Below are positions 28,380-37,484 of a DNA stretch of 64,000 bases, one piece after another. This stretch comes from Roseovarius sp. S88. GTDB taxonomy: Bacteria > Pseudomonadota > Alphaproteobacteria > Rhodobacterales > Rhodobacteraceae. Position numbers and translations under genes: made by a program. The stretch is from NCBI RefSeq assembly GCF_037023735.1, contig NZ_CP146069.1, positions 1,839,501 through 1,903,500 on the forward strand, given 5' to 3'. The stretch's first letter is position 1. Each line of letters opens with the position of its first letter. The notes below the pieces were generated by a model, which did no database searches, was not told the origin of the DNA, and worked only from the letters and a program-made list of their open reading frames with translations.

Positions 28380-29599
28380 GGATTCAATGGATCGCCGCAA
28401 CACACTGTGCAAACTTCTCCGCCGGGGTTTCGTATTGCAAGGTTTTTCGTGGCCGCTCGTTGAGTTGCCGCGCGACGGCGCTGAGTTTGGCCTGACTGAG
28501 GGTCGACATGTCGATGCCTCGCGGGAAGTACTGACGCAAGAGCCGGTTGGTGTTCTCGTTACTGCCGCGTTGCCACGGCGATTGCGGATCGCAGAAGAAG
28601 ACGTCGATCTTTGTCGCCATGGTGAACGCCGCATGGGCGGCCATCTCTGAGCCGCGATCCCATGTCAGCGAGCGGTAGAGTTCTTTGGGCAATTTTCGGG
28701 CCTGCTTGATCAGGGCGGTGATAACGCTTTGCGTATCCTTGTTCGCAACTTTGGCCAGCATCACGAACCGCGAGTGCCGCTCGACCAGCGTAGCGATGTA
28801 GCTGTTGTTTGCCCCAACGATCAGATCGCCCTCCCAGTGGCCGGGCACGGCCCGGTCTTCGATTTCGGGCGGGCGCTCGCTGATCGGCACTGCGTCTTTG
28901 ATCTTGCGTAGCTTCAGACCTTTCTGGGTCGCATGCCGGGACCGACGGATGGCGCGCGGGCTGCGCAGGCATTGCTGCAGCTCCTTCTTCAGAACGCCGC
29001 GCGTCTGCACATAAAGGCTGCGATAGATCGTCTCGTGGCTCACACGCTCTCGCTCTTTGTTTGGGTGCTTGCGCATCAGCCAGCCCGCGATCTGCTGAGG
29101 AGACCACTTCAACCGCAGCTTTCGGGCAATGAACCGACACAAGTGGTCGTTGAAGGAGAGCTTACAGGCTTTGGGCCGCCTTGCGCAGTCCCATGCGCGC
29201 TGATCTGACAATGCCGCGCGATACGCCTTGCGCCCACCGTTTCTGCGCACCTCCCGGCTGATCGTCGAGGGAGTACGTCTAAGGTCGCGCGCAATAGAGC
29301 GCAATGACCGATCCCCTGCCAGCCCACGGGATATCTCCTCACGCTCCTCGAGGCTCAAGGCCAGCCGAGACCTGGTGCGTGCACGCGGACGGATACCACC
29401 AGTCAAAGCCAGATGCGGAAAATCGAAGACGACGCACGATCAAACCTGCGGCCTATCGAGCTCAGGGACTCACCCCGCTGCCACCGATCCCACATCTCCG
29501 ACTTCTGTTTGTCCGTATAAAACGTCCGCGTGCGGTACTTCATGATCAACACTCCATCTCTCCAAAAAGATTAAAGTGTTGCGACCACCCGTTGAATCC
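28380..29599. mobile_element. IS30-family insertion sequence, about 1.22 kb
   Basis: Bounded by inverted repeats: left 28380-28405 starting GGATTCAATGGATCGCCGCA, right 29574-29599 whose complement starts GGATTCAACGGGTGGTCGCA; 20 of 26 positions agree. It holds one transposase gene on the minus strand. I see no 2-3 bp target duplication at the ends, and the transposase is frameshifted, so this copy may be old or its ends altered. It separates dctD from the adenylate cyclase gene. Confidence 0.85.
28384..29543 (-). pseudogene. IS30-family transposase, frameshifted near its N-terminus
   Basis: The main frame (28384-29406) has the IS30 helix-turn-helix region (LALSLEEREEISRGLAGDRS), the DDE core with DLIVG, LTWDRGSEMA and the Glu in PWQRGSNENTNRLLRQYFP, and no ATG at its start. 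The missing first 46 residues (MKYRTRTFYTDKQKSEMWDR and on) lie upstream from ATG 29543 in another frame and hit a stop at the junction near 29404. One base more would join them into a normal transposase of about 386 residues. A TTG overlapping that stop might allow low reinitiation. Confidence 0.85.
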
Positions 29600-29847
29600 T
29601 CAGGACGAAGTTGCCCTTCGCCTGTCTAGGATCAAAGACCGCAAGCCGCCTAAAGCGGAAGGACAACTTGTGGTGCAGATCTGCGATAGCTGACCCTCAC
29701 CGCTCCGGTCGTGAATTGGAAAACAGCGGAATAGCTGCTGTCAGCCGTCGCTCAGTCAACGGCAGTTTCAGGGGAACGTATCAGCGGTCTCAAAGTTGCT
29801 GGATTCGTCGCGGCGTTCTGCCTAACCTGTTTTCAAACATTGGAGGT

Positions 29848-31734
29848 ATGAATTTGGAGCGCCGCCTCGCCGCGATACTTGCCGCCGACGTCGTTGGATA
29901 CAGCCGCCTCATCCGTAATGATGAAGCCGGTACTCTGGAGATAGTCAAAGCGCATCGCGAACGTCTCTTTGAGCCAATTGTATCGGCACGGAACGGACGC
30001 ATTGTAAAATTGATTGGTGATGGGCTGCTGATTGAATTTGCCAGCGCTGTTGAGGCCGTTCGTTGTGCCATCGAAATGCAGTACTTCGTCGGGATCGAGA
30101 ACAAGGATCTTCCGGAAGATGCTCAGGTTCAATATCGGATAGGGCTCAATGTCGGCGACATCGTGGTTGATCAGGACGACATTCAGGGCGATGGCGTCAA
30201 CATTGCCGCCCGGCTGGAAAGCTTGGCCGAACCTGCGGGCATCTGCATGTCGGTCAACGTCTTCGATCAGGTTAAGGACAAACTCGACCTCAACATCGAA
30301 GATGCGGGAATGCATCAGGTTAAGAACATGGCTGAGCCGTTGCACGTATTCAGTTTGGCGCTTGATGAAAAGGCCACGGCTTTAGCATCGCCCATTGTGC
30401 GGAGTGCAGCAAAGCCTGCACAACGTCGGATGGCAGTTGCCATCAGTGTCGTGCTCGCCTTGGCTTTGGGCGTAGCGGCATGGTGGCAGCCTTGGAGCCC
30501 CGCCGCAATATCTTCCGCCAATGGCGACCAATATCTGCCTGCGTCTGGCAAGCCGTCCATCGCGGTCATGGCTTTCGACAATCTGAACAACGATCCGACG
30601 CAAGATTACCTAAGCGATGGCCTGAGTGAGAACATTCTGACGGCGCTGTCCCGGTTCTCAGACTTTTTTGTCATCGCGCGCAATTCGACCTTTTTGTACA
30701 AGGATAAGCCTGTTGAAGTGCAGCAGATCGCGCAGGAACTCGGCGTGAGATATATCGTCGATGGCAGTGTTCAGATCGCAGGTGAACGCTTGCGCGCAAA
30801 TGCACAATTGATCGATGCCACTACCGGCAAGCATCTCTGGGCCGAACAATACGACCGTGATCTGCTGGACATATTTGACGTTCAAGATGAGATTACCCGC
30901 ACCGTCGCTTCGACGTTGAGCACGAGTATCAATCTGGCCGAGTATGACCGGTTAAAGCATCAGCCTACAGAAAGCCTCGGAGCTTATGAACTCTCCACAC
31001 GTGCTCAGGAACACTCGCTTAGATTCAACGAGGCGGACAATATTCAAGCCCAGCGACTGAGTGAGCAGGCGATTGCGCTCGATCCGAACTTCGCGGGCGC
31101 ATATGCCGAACTTGCTTGGGCTCATGCCTTTGGTTACCGCTTTGGTTGGAGCGAAGACCTTTCACGCGAGGAATCGCTGGATCTTGCCTTTGAAATGGCG
31201 AGAAAGGCGATCGATCTGGAGTCACTCGATTTCGCTGGCTATGCCGTTTTCGCTTATGTGACGATGTATAGCGGCGATCTCGACCGGGCGGTCACGCTGT
31301 ATGACAAGGCTATTTCGCTAAATCCGAATTCCGCAGGTACCCTCGTGAACTCAACTGACCCTTTGGTCTATAGCGGACGAGCCGATGAAGCCGTTGAACG
31401 GATGCGGTCAGCGATCCGCCTCAACCCGCATCATCCGGACTGGTATCTGTGGAATCTGGGATGGGCACAGTATTTTGCAGAAGATTACGCAGGCGCTCTT
31501 GCTTCGATTGAAAAGATGAACGAGGTCCCGGATCGCCTAAGACGCACGCTTGCGCCGATACTCCTGCGGTTGGGGCGAGAAGAAGAAGCAAAAACGTTGA
31601 TCGACGAATTTTTGGCAGACAACCCCAACTACAGCATCGAAGAGGCAAGGAAAGCACCGTTCGAAAGCGACGATTACCTCAACCGATGGCTGGATGACTT
31701 GCGCAGACTGGGGGTGCCGGAAACCACTGGTTAA
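29848..31734 (+). CDS. Class III adenylate/guanylate cyclase with TolB-like and TPR domains
   Basis: Protein of 628 residues: cyclase domain at about 1-185 (LAADVVGYSRLI with metal Asp, KLIGDGLLIEF, and second Asp in NVGDIVV), one membrane helix at about 195-215, a TolB/FlgO-like domain (SIAVMAFDNLNND to LWAEQYDRDL), then TPR-like repeats. A TGGAGGT site sits directly before the ATG at 29848, too close; a TTG at 29854 is spaced by seven bases and would give the usual LERRLAAILAADVVGYS start. The signal is unknown. It adjoins the IS30 copy. Confidence 0.85.
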   Translation: MNLERRLAAILAADVVGYSRLIRNDEAGTLEIVKAHRERLFEPIVSARNGRIVKLIGDGLLIEFASAVEAVRCAIEMQYFVGIENKDLPEDAQVQYRIGLNVGDIVVDQDDIQGDGVNIAARLESLAEPAGICMSVNVFDQVKDKLDLNIEDAGMHQVKNMAEPLHVFSLALDEKATALASPIVRSAAKPAQRRMAVAISVVLALALGVAAWWQPWSPAAISSANGDQYLPASGKPSIAVMAFDNLNNDPTQDYLSDGLSENILTALSRFSDFFVIARNSTFLYKDKPVEVQQIAQELGVRYIVDGSVQIAGERLRANAQLIDATTGKHLWAEQYDRDLLDIFDVQDEITRTVASTLSTSINLAEYDRLKHQPTESLGAYELSTRAQEHSLRFNEADNIQAQRLSEQAIALDPNFAGAYAELAWAHAFGYRFGWSEDLSREESLDLAFEMARKAIDLESLDFAGYAVFAYVTMYSGDLDRAVTLYDKAISLNPNSAGTLVNSTDPLVYSGRADEAVERMRSAIRLNPHHPDWYLWNLGWAQYFAEDYAGALASIEKMNEVPDRLRRTLAPILLRLGREEEAKTLIDEFLADNPNYSIEEARKAPFESDDYLNRWLDDLRRLGVPETTG

Positions 31735-32389
31735 ATACTTGAGCCAGTATGTCAGTCGCGAGCAAGACAGCAAAGCGAGGGCTTTGGCAGCAATGCAGAT
31801 TACTGCAATTCTGAGCACCCGGCCTGCCGCTCGACGTTATCAGCGCAAATGCCCGCAGCTGGAATCCGTTCAAGCTTTGCAAAGGTTACATTCTGCGCAG
31901 TCCTGCCGCTCGTGCCCTGCGCAGCATTCGGTACTCTGGGCTCCAACCGGACTTTCTTCACACGGCAGATGCTCATAGGATCAAGGTGCGCCATCCCAAA
32001 ACCACCTTTCTCCCTACAAAACACGATTCCCCATTGTCATTCCCCTGCATCACACCTTAACTAGAGATACGGCCCGAGAGCGGGTCGGTGAGTTTCGCTG
32101 TTTCAAGCCCCTTGAGGCGTTGAAGCAACCGATTGGGCCTTGAGAGAGGCCATGAGACGCCAGCGCACCCACGGATACGATGCGGTGACGCGGCATATAA
32201 ATTGGGGCAAAGGCCGAGGTCGATGCCCTGGAGAAGAACCGCGATGACGCGCGTGAGCACACAGATGTCTCCCAGCTGTGGCCGAGGAAATCGGCCCCGC
32301 CGCGCGTCTTATTTCGCTTTGAACAGACACGACCGACGCGCCTTACCTCCCCCAGGGCCAGGCGCGCGCGGGGCGTGCAACGGATTAAA
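31735..32389. other. 655-bp stretch without a supported gene, includes rne leader
   Basis: No reading frame here looks like a real protein. The first 300 bp are of unknown content. The part next to rne is probably a long untranslated leader, rich in short GC hairpins (for example around GGCCAGGCGCGCGCG at 32356). RNase E genes are commonly autoregulated through such leaders. I see no clear promoter. Confidence 0.4.
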
Positions 32390-35049
32390 ATGGCTAAGAA
32401 AATGCTTATCGACGCCACCCACGCGGAAGAAACCCGCGTTGTGGTGGTGGACGGAAACAAGGTTGAGGAATTTGACTTTGAGTCCGAGAACAAACGCCAG
32501 CTTGCTGGCAACATCTACCTTGCAAAAGTAACACGGGTCGAACCGTCGCTTCAGGCGGCCTTTGTGGACTATGGCGGCAATCGCCATGGGTTCCTCGCCT
32601 TTACGGAAATTCATCCCGATTACTATCAGATCCCGGTCGCAGATCGCGAAGCGCTCATCGAAGAAGAGCGCGCCTATGCCGAGGCGATGAAGGCGCGCGA
32701 CGAGGAAGAAGAGAAAAAGCCCAAACGCACGCGCCGCCGCCGATCAAAGGCGGCCAAAACCGAGGCTGAGGATGCGGTTGTGACAGGTGAAGTCTCTGGC
32801 ATGGAGACCATAGACCTAGAAGACGGCGAAGGCGCAGAAGCAGACAGCGACAGCGAGGAAGGGCTGTCTCCAATGGAGACCGTCGCAGAGACGCCCGTTG
32901 AAGAACCCGAAGATGCTCAGGAAGAGGCCTCTGAGACCCAGCCTGACGATGTAGAAGACGACGTATCCAAGGGTGATGAGACCGCGGACGCCGAGGGCGA
33001 CGACGACTCAGACGACGAAGACAAGTCCGGTAAGCGCTCGGATGCGTCCTCAAAGGACGAATCCATCGAGTCTGTGGCAGATGAAGATGACCAGGATGAC
33101 ATCCGTCCGCCGCGCAAACCCCGCCCACGTCGCTACAAGATCCAGGAAGTGATCAATGTGCGCCAGATCCTTCTGGTGCAGGTTGTTAAGGAAGAGCGCG
33201 GCAACAAGGGCGCTGCACTCACGACCTATCTGTCGCTCGCTGGTCGGTATTGCGTTCTCATGCCCAACACCGCACGAGGCGGTGGGATCAGCCGCAAGAT
33301 CACCAATGCTGCGGATCGCAAGAAGCTCAAGGAAATCGCCAACGAGATCGACGTGCCGCAAGGTGCGGGCCTGATTGTGCGCACGGCAGGGGCCAAGCGA
33401 ACCAAGGCCGAGATCAAGCGGGACTACGAGTACCTGCAGCGGCTTTGGGAGCAAATTCGTGAGCTGACGCTGAAATCTATCGCGCCTGCGAAGATTTACG
33501 AGGAAGGCGACCTCATCAAACGCTCGATCCGTGATCTCTATAACCGTGAGATCGACGAGGTCCACGTGGAAGGCGAGCGCGGCTATCGCATCGCCAAGGA
33601 CTTCATGAAAATGATCATGCCGTCCCATGCCAAGAACGTGAAACACTACAACGAGGCGTTGCCGCTTTTTGCGCGTTATCAGGTCGAAAGCTACCTCGCG
33701 GCGATGTTCAACCCCACGGTGCAGCTCAAATCGGGTGGCTATATCGTCATCGGCGTGACCGAGGCGCTTGTCGCCATCGATGTGAACTCTGGCCGGGCCA
33801 CAAAGGAAGGCTCAATCGAGGACACTGCGCTCAAGACCAACCTGGAAGCCGCCGAGGAAGTGGCCCGTCAGCTGCGCCTGCGTGACCTTGCGGGCCTAAT
33901 CGTGATCGACTTCATCGACATGGATGAGCGCAAGAACAACTCTGCCGTTGAAAAGCGCATGAAAGACCGGCTCAAGACCGACCGTGCGCGCATTCAGGTG
34001 GGCCGTATTTCCGGCTTTGGCCTCATGGAGATGAGCCGTCAGCGCCTACGCCCCGGTATGATTGAGGCCACGACGCAGCCGTGCCCGTCTTGCCATGGCA
34101 CTGGTCTCATTCGGTCGGATGACAATCTTGCGCTCAGCATCCTGCGTCAGATCGAGGAAGAAGCCACCCGCAAACGTTCGCGCGAGGTGCTGGTGAAATG
34201 CCCGGTGGGGATTGCCAACTTCCTGATGAACCAGAAACGCGAACGCGTGGCGCATATCGAGGCTGCCTATGGTCTTTCGGTCCGCATTGAGGGTGATCCT
34301 GCATTGATCAGCCCCGATTTCAGCCTCGAGAAGTTTAAAACCGCAACACGGGTGGTGAAAGCTGCCGAGACGGTTGTGTCGGCAGGCAGCGCGCTGCTTG
34401 ATGATCTGGATATTCCCGATGAGGAAGAAGAGACTGCTGTCGAGTCCGTAGAGACGGATCCTGATGCAGAAGAGCGCCCAAAGAAGCGCCGTCGCCGTCG
34501 CCGTCGCCGGTCGCGCAACAAGAACAACAACCAGGGTGAAGACGCGAATACCGCTGAAGAGAATGGTGAGAATTCCGAGGCCCAGGCCGAAGAGGGCGGT
34601 GAGGCCTCGGCGCCTGAAACTCCATCTGACGCCGAAACGGATGCGCAGCCCGAGGAAAATCCAAAGCGCAAGCCGAGGTCCAGGTCTCGCAAGAAAAAGA
34701 GAGCGAAGACACCGAAAGCGCGCCTGAGGCGGAAGAGGCGAAGCCGGAAGCAGAAGAGGCCAAGGCGGAGCCGGACGCGGAGCCTGAAAAGCCAAAGCGC
34801 AAGCCCCGCACGCGCAAGAAAAAGGTGGATGCCGAGGCTGAAGCGATTGAAGTACAAGATGCAACAGAGGCTGAACCCGTGGCCGAAACTCCGGCCGAAC
34901 CGGAGCCGGAAGCACCCAAGAAACGCACCCGCACGCGCAAGCCTAAGGCTGAGCCAGCCCCAGAACCAGTGGCTGAGGCAGCCCCGGAGCCTGTAGCGGC
35001 AGAAGAAAGCGCCAAGCCCAAACGCAAGGGGTGGTGGTCAGTCGGCTAG
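32390..35049 (+). pseudogene. rne: Ribonuclease E, frameshift near the 3' end of the coding region
   Basis: Main endoribonuclease of the degradosome. S1 domain starts at GNIYLAKVTRVEPSLQAAFV and is split by an acidic insert of about 160 residues (roughly 105-265). The catalytic core has VAIDVNSGRAT and VIDFIDMDERKN, and the Zn-link CPSCHGTG. After PKRKPRSRSRKKK the frame changes: the acidic, Pro-rich tail and the conserved end KPKRKGWWSVG lie in another frame. The junction is A5 at 34694-34698; six A would restore it. As read, the protein ends at 34996 with a foreign basic tail. The catalytic half is intact. Confidence 0.9.
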
Positions 35050-35070
35050 TCCCGGACGGCCCTAGAGTTG

Positions 35071-35099
35071 AAAACAGCGTCTCTTTGAGGCGCTGTTTT
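35071..35099. terminator. Bidirectional terminator between rne and the TusA-like gene
   Basis: AAAACAGCG and CGCTGTTTT pair, and the stem continues inward as a CTC/GAG pairing with one G.U. Runs of T follow on both strands, so it can end both converging genes. Confidence 0.88.
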
Positions 35100-35115
35100 G
35101 CATTCCGGCGTAATA

Positions 35116-35355
35116 TCAGACCGCTTTGCGCACGAGATAGGCCTGATGGCCCCCGGCCTCGGTGATCTCAACCAATTCGTGGCCTGCTTCAGCACAGAAA
35201 TGCGGCACGTCGACAACCGCTGCCGGATCATCCGCCAAAAGGCAGGCCGTGTCGCCTATTTTCAATGATTTGATACGCTTGCGCAGTTTCAGCACAGGCA
35301 GGGGGCATAACAGCCCTCGGGCATCTATCGTTTCTTCCCAATTCATGATGTGCAC
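35116..35355 (-). CDS. TusA/SirA-family sulfur carrier protein
   Basis: Small cytoplasmic protein (79 residues) with the TusA pattern: DARGLLCPLPVLKLRKRI, where the single Cys carries sulfur, and an alpha/beta fold. The GTG at 35353-35355 has AAGGA five bases upstream; the ATG three codons later is spaced too far (14 bases), so I prefer the GTG. It may serve tRNA thiolation or sulfur transfer to Mo enzymes; no partner genes are near. Confidence 0.88.
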   Translation of the reverse strand: MHIMNWEETIDARGLLCPLPVLKLRKRIKSLKIGDTACLLADDPAAVVDVPHFCAEAGHELVEITEAGGHQAYLVRKAV

Positions 35356-35438
35356 TTATGTCCTTGGTCACGGCCTGTCCACAGAGATGTGACTTTTAGC
35401 CGGGTGACGTTACAGGGCAAATCAAATAGATAGAGCAC

Positions 35439-36191
35439 ATGTTCGGGATAGAGATCATAGACGCAGCCTTGCTGCCTGCCATGATGGTCGCCTTGGTGGC
35501 GGGCGTATTTTCTTTCCTCAGCCCCTGTGTGCTGCCCATTGTGCCACCTTATCTGGCCTATATGAGCGGCGTGTCGGTTACCGACCTCAACGAACAGTCC
35601 GCGGCGCGCAACAAGGCAATTGTCCCGGCACTTTTCTTTGTTTTGGGGCTCTCAACGGTCTTTCTGTTCCTTGGCTTCGCGGCATCCGCCGCCGGGCGTG
35701 CTTTTTTACAATACCAAAGCTATTTCAATGTGTTGGCGGGCGTTATTGTGATGGGATTCGGGGCGCATTTTATCGGCATTTACCGCATCAAGATCCTCGA
35801 CCGGGAAGCGCGCCTTGATGTGGGCGATCAGGGTGGATCGTCGTCGGGGGCGTATATCCTTGGCCTCGCCTTTGCCTTTGGCTGGACGCCTTGCATCGGT
35901 CCGCAGCTGGGCGCGATCCTGTCTCTGGCCGCCTCTGAGGCCTCCGTGACACGCGGCACCTTCCTTCTGGGTGTTTATGCGGTGGGTCTTGGCGTGCCTT
36001 TTCTGCTTTTTGCTATTTTCCTGCCCAGGCTTGGGGGTCTTATGTCCTGGATGAAACGTCATATGGAGCAGATTGAGAAAATCATGGGGCTGCTGCTCTG
36101 GACCATCGGATTGCTCATGCTCACGGGAGGTTTCTCGGCCTTCTCCTACTGGCTGCTCGAAGTTTTCCCTGCTTTGGCCTATGTCGGCTAG
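35439..36191 (+). CDS. ccdA: CcdA, membrane thiol-disulfide transporter for cytochrome c maturation
   Basis: Carries reducing equivalents across the inner membrane to periplasmic thioredoxins used in heme attachment. The 250 residues form six helices; the two reactive Cys are in FLSPCVLPIVPPYLAYMSG (helix 1) and GWTPCIGPQLG (helix 4), the family signature. It begins a plus-strand group with the hydrolase-like and P450 genes. Confidence 0.92.
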   Translation: MFGIEIIDAALLPAMMVALVAGVFSFLSPCVLPIVPPYLAYMSGVSVTDLNEQSAARNKAIVPALFFVLGLSTVFLFLGFAASAAGRAFLQYQSYFNVLAGVIVMGFGAHFIGIYRIKILDREARLDVGDQGGSSSGAYILGLAFAFGWTPCIGPQLGAILSLAASEASVTRGTFLLGVYAVGLGVPFLLFAIFLPRLGGLMSWMKRHMEQIEKIMGLLLWTIGLLMLTGGFSAFSYWLLEVFPALAYVG

Positions 36192-36245
36192 GCTCTACCG
36201 CTGACACAAAGACTACGCTAACCTGCCTCGCAACAGAGGTCCGGA

Positions 36246-37484
36246 ATGAGCAGTCAAACCACCCCGCAAATCCGCACGCGCCGCGTGTTCTACATTCCGG
36301 GATATGACCCGTTTCCGCCCCGGCGTTATCGTGAGCTGTATCGCAAGGAAAGCACGGCACAGGCAAAGGTGTCCGAGTACGACATCGCGCTGAAACCTCA
36401 AGCTGAGGGGGCGGGCCGCTACGGATGGCACGTAGACGCCAAGATTGATGGGCAGAACGTGGCCACCGATGTCACGGTTCTGATGTGGTCGGACATTGTT
36501 CAGAACAGCATGGAACGCGGGATTGCTGGGACCTATGTCCTGCTGCTGCGCACCGCTTGGACATACATCGCGTCAGGCGCTCTCTTTCGGCTCATGCGGC
36601 TACGCAAGGGGCCGGTGATTGCTGCGCTTTATCCCGTTGGGTTTCTCCTGGTGCAACTCATCTTGTCCTTTGTCGCCGGTGCCGCCACGATCTGGTTGGG
36701 CAAGACATACCTGGTTCCGTGGTTAGGGCAGTTCGGGGATGCGGCCTCGGGTATCGCGGGTGTTGTTGTCTTTGTTGGAGTTCTGAAGTGGTTCAAAGCG
36801 CAGGATGCCAGGTTCTTTGCCTATTACCTGATGCATGACTACGCGTATTCGGCGCAATTCAAGGGGGCCAATCCGCCGGAGCTTGAGGCGCGGATGGTGG
36901 AGTTCGTGGAAGAAGTCGCCGAAGCTTTGAAAAGTGATGTTGATGAGGTGCTTGTGGTGGGTCATTCCTCGGGTGCGCATTTGGGGGTGTCCATTCTGGC
37001 CGATCTGGTGCGCACCAAAGGCGTTCCCGAAATGAGCCCGATCCTGTCATTTCTGACATTGGGACAAGTCGTTCCGATGGTGTCTTTCCTTCCTAAATCG
37101 CATCGGTTGCGGGCCGATCTGCAAGTCATGAGCGCGCAAACGCAAATTCCCTGGGTCGACGTGACTGCACCCGGAGATGGCTGTGCCTTTGCGCTCTGTG
37201 ATCCGGTGAGCGTGTCGGGTGTCGCACCTGAAGGTAAATTCTGGCCGCTGGTGATCTCTGCTGCGTTCACGCAAACGCTGAGTCCCGAGCGCTGGCGTGC
37301 GCTGCGTTGGCGGTTTTTCCGGCTACATTTTCAGTATCTCTGCGCGTTTGACCGTCCTGGGGATTACGATTATTTCCAGATCACCGCCGGGCCGCTGAGC
37401 CTTGGGGCACGCTACGCCGAACGGCAACCCTCACCCAGTCGGATCGAGACACCCGCGTCGCGCTACACGAGCGTGACTGCATGA
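36246..37484 (+). CDS. Membrane protein with alpha/beta-hydrolase features, unknown function
   Basis: The 412 residues begin VFYIPGYDPFPPRRYRELYR, which looks like the first strand and oxyanion loop of an alpha/beta hydrolase. Two hydrophobic helices lie at about 115-180, and a nucleophile-elbow-like motif GHSSG follows at about 240. The Ser and possible later Asp/His would give a lipase-like triad. It overlaps the P450 gene by 4 bp (ATGA), so the two are co-translated and may act on the same lipid-like compound. I know no function for it. Confidence 0.7.
   Translation: MSSQTTPQIRTRRVFYIPGYDPFPPRRYRELYRKESTAQAKVSEYDIALKPQAEGAGRYGWHVDAKIDGQNVATDVTVLMWSDIVQNSMERGIAGTYVLLLRTAWTYIASGALFRLMRLRKGPVIAALYPVGFLLVQLILSFVAGAATIWLGKTYLVPWLGQFGDAASGIAGVVVFVGVLKWFKAQDARFFAYYLMHDYAYSAQFKGANPPELEARMVEFVEEVAEALKSDVDEVLVVGHSSGAHLGVSILADLVRTKGVPEMSPILSFLTLGQVVPMVSFLPKSHRLRADLQVMSAQTQIPWVDVTAPGDGCAFALCDPVSVSGVAPEGKFWPLVISAAFTQTLSPERWRALRWRFFRLHFQYLCAFDRPGDYDYFQITAGPLSLGARYAERQPSPSRIETPASRYTSVTA

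Noticed and set aside
28370..29610. Composite transposon carrying the cyclase gene
   Set aside because: No second IS copy is found on the far side of the cyclase within the window.
34690..34705. Programmed -1 frameshift in rne
   Set aside because: The heptamer is GAAAAAG, not A-AAA-AAG, and I see no downstream stem placed for stimulation; an indel is simpler.
34046..35027. Overlapping antisense frames opposite the rne 3' end
   Set aside because: Ala/Ser or Arg-rich low-complexity translations of the repetitive acidic tail.
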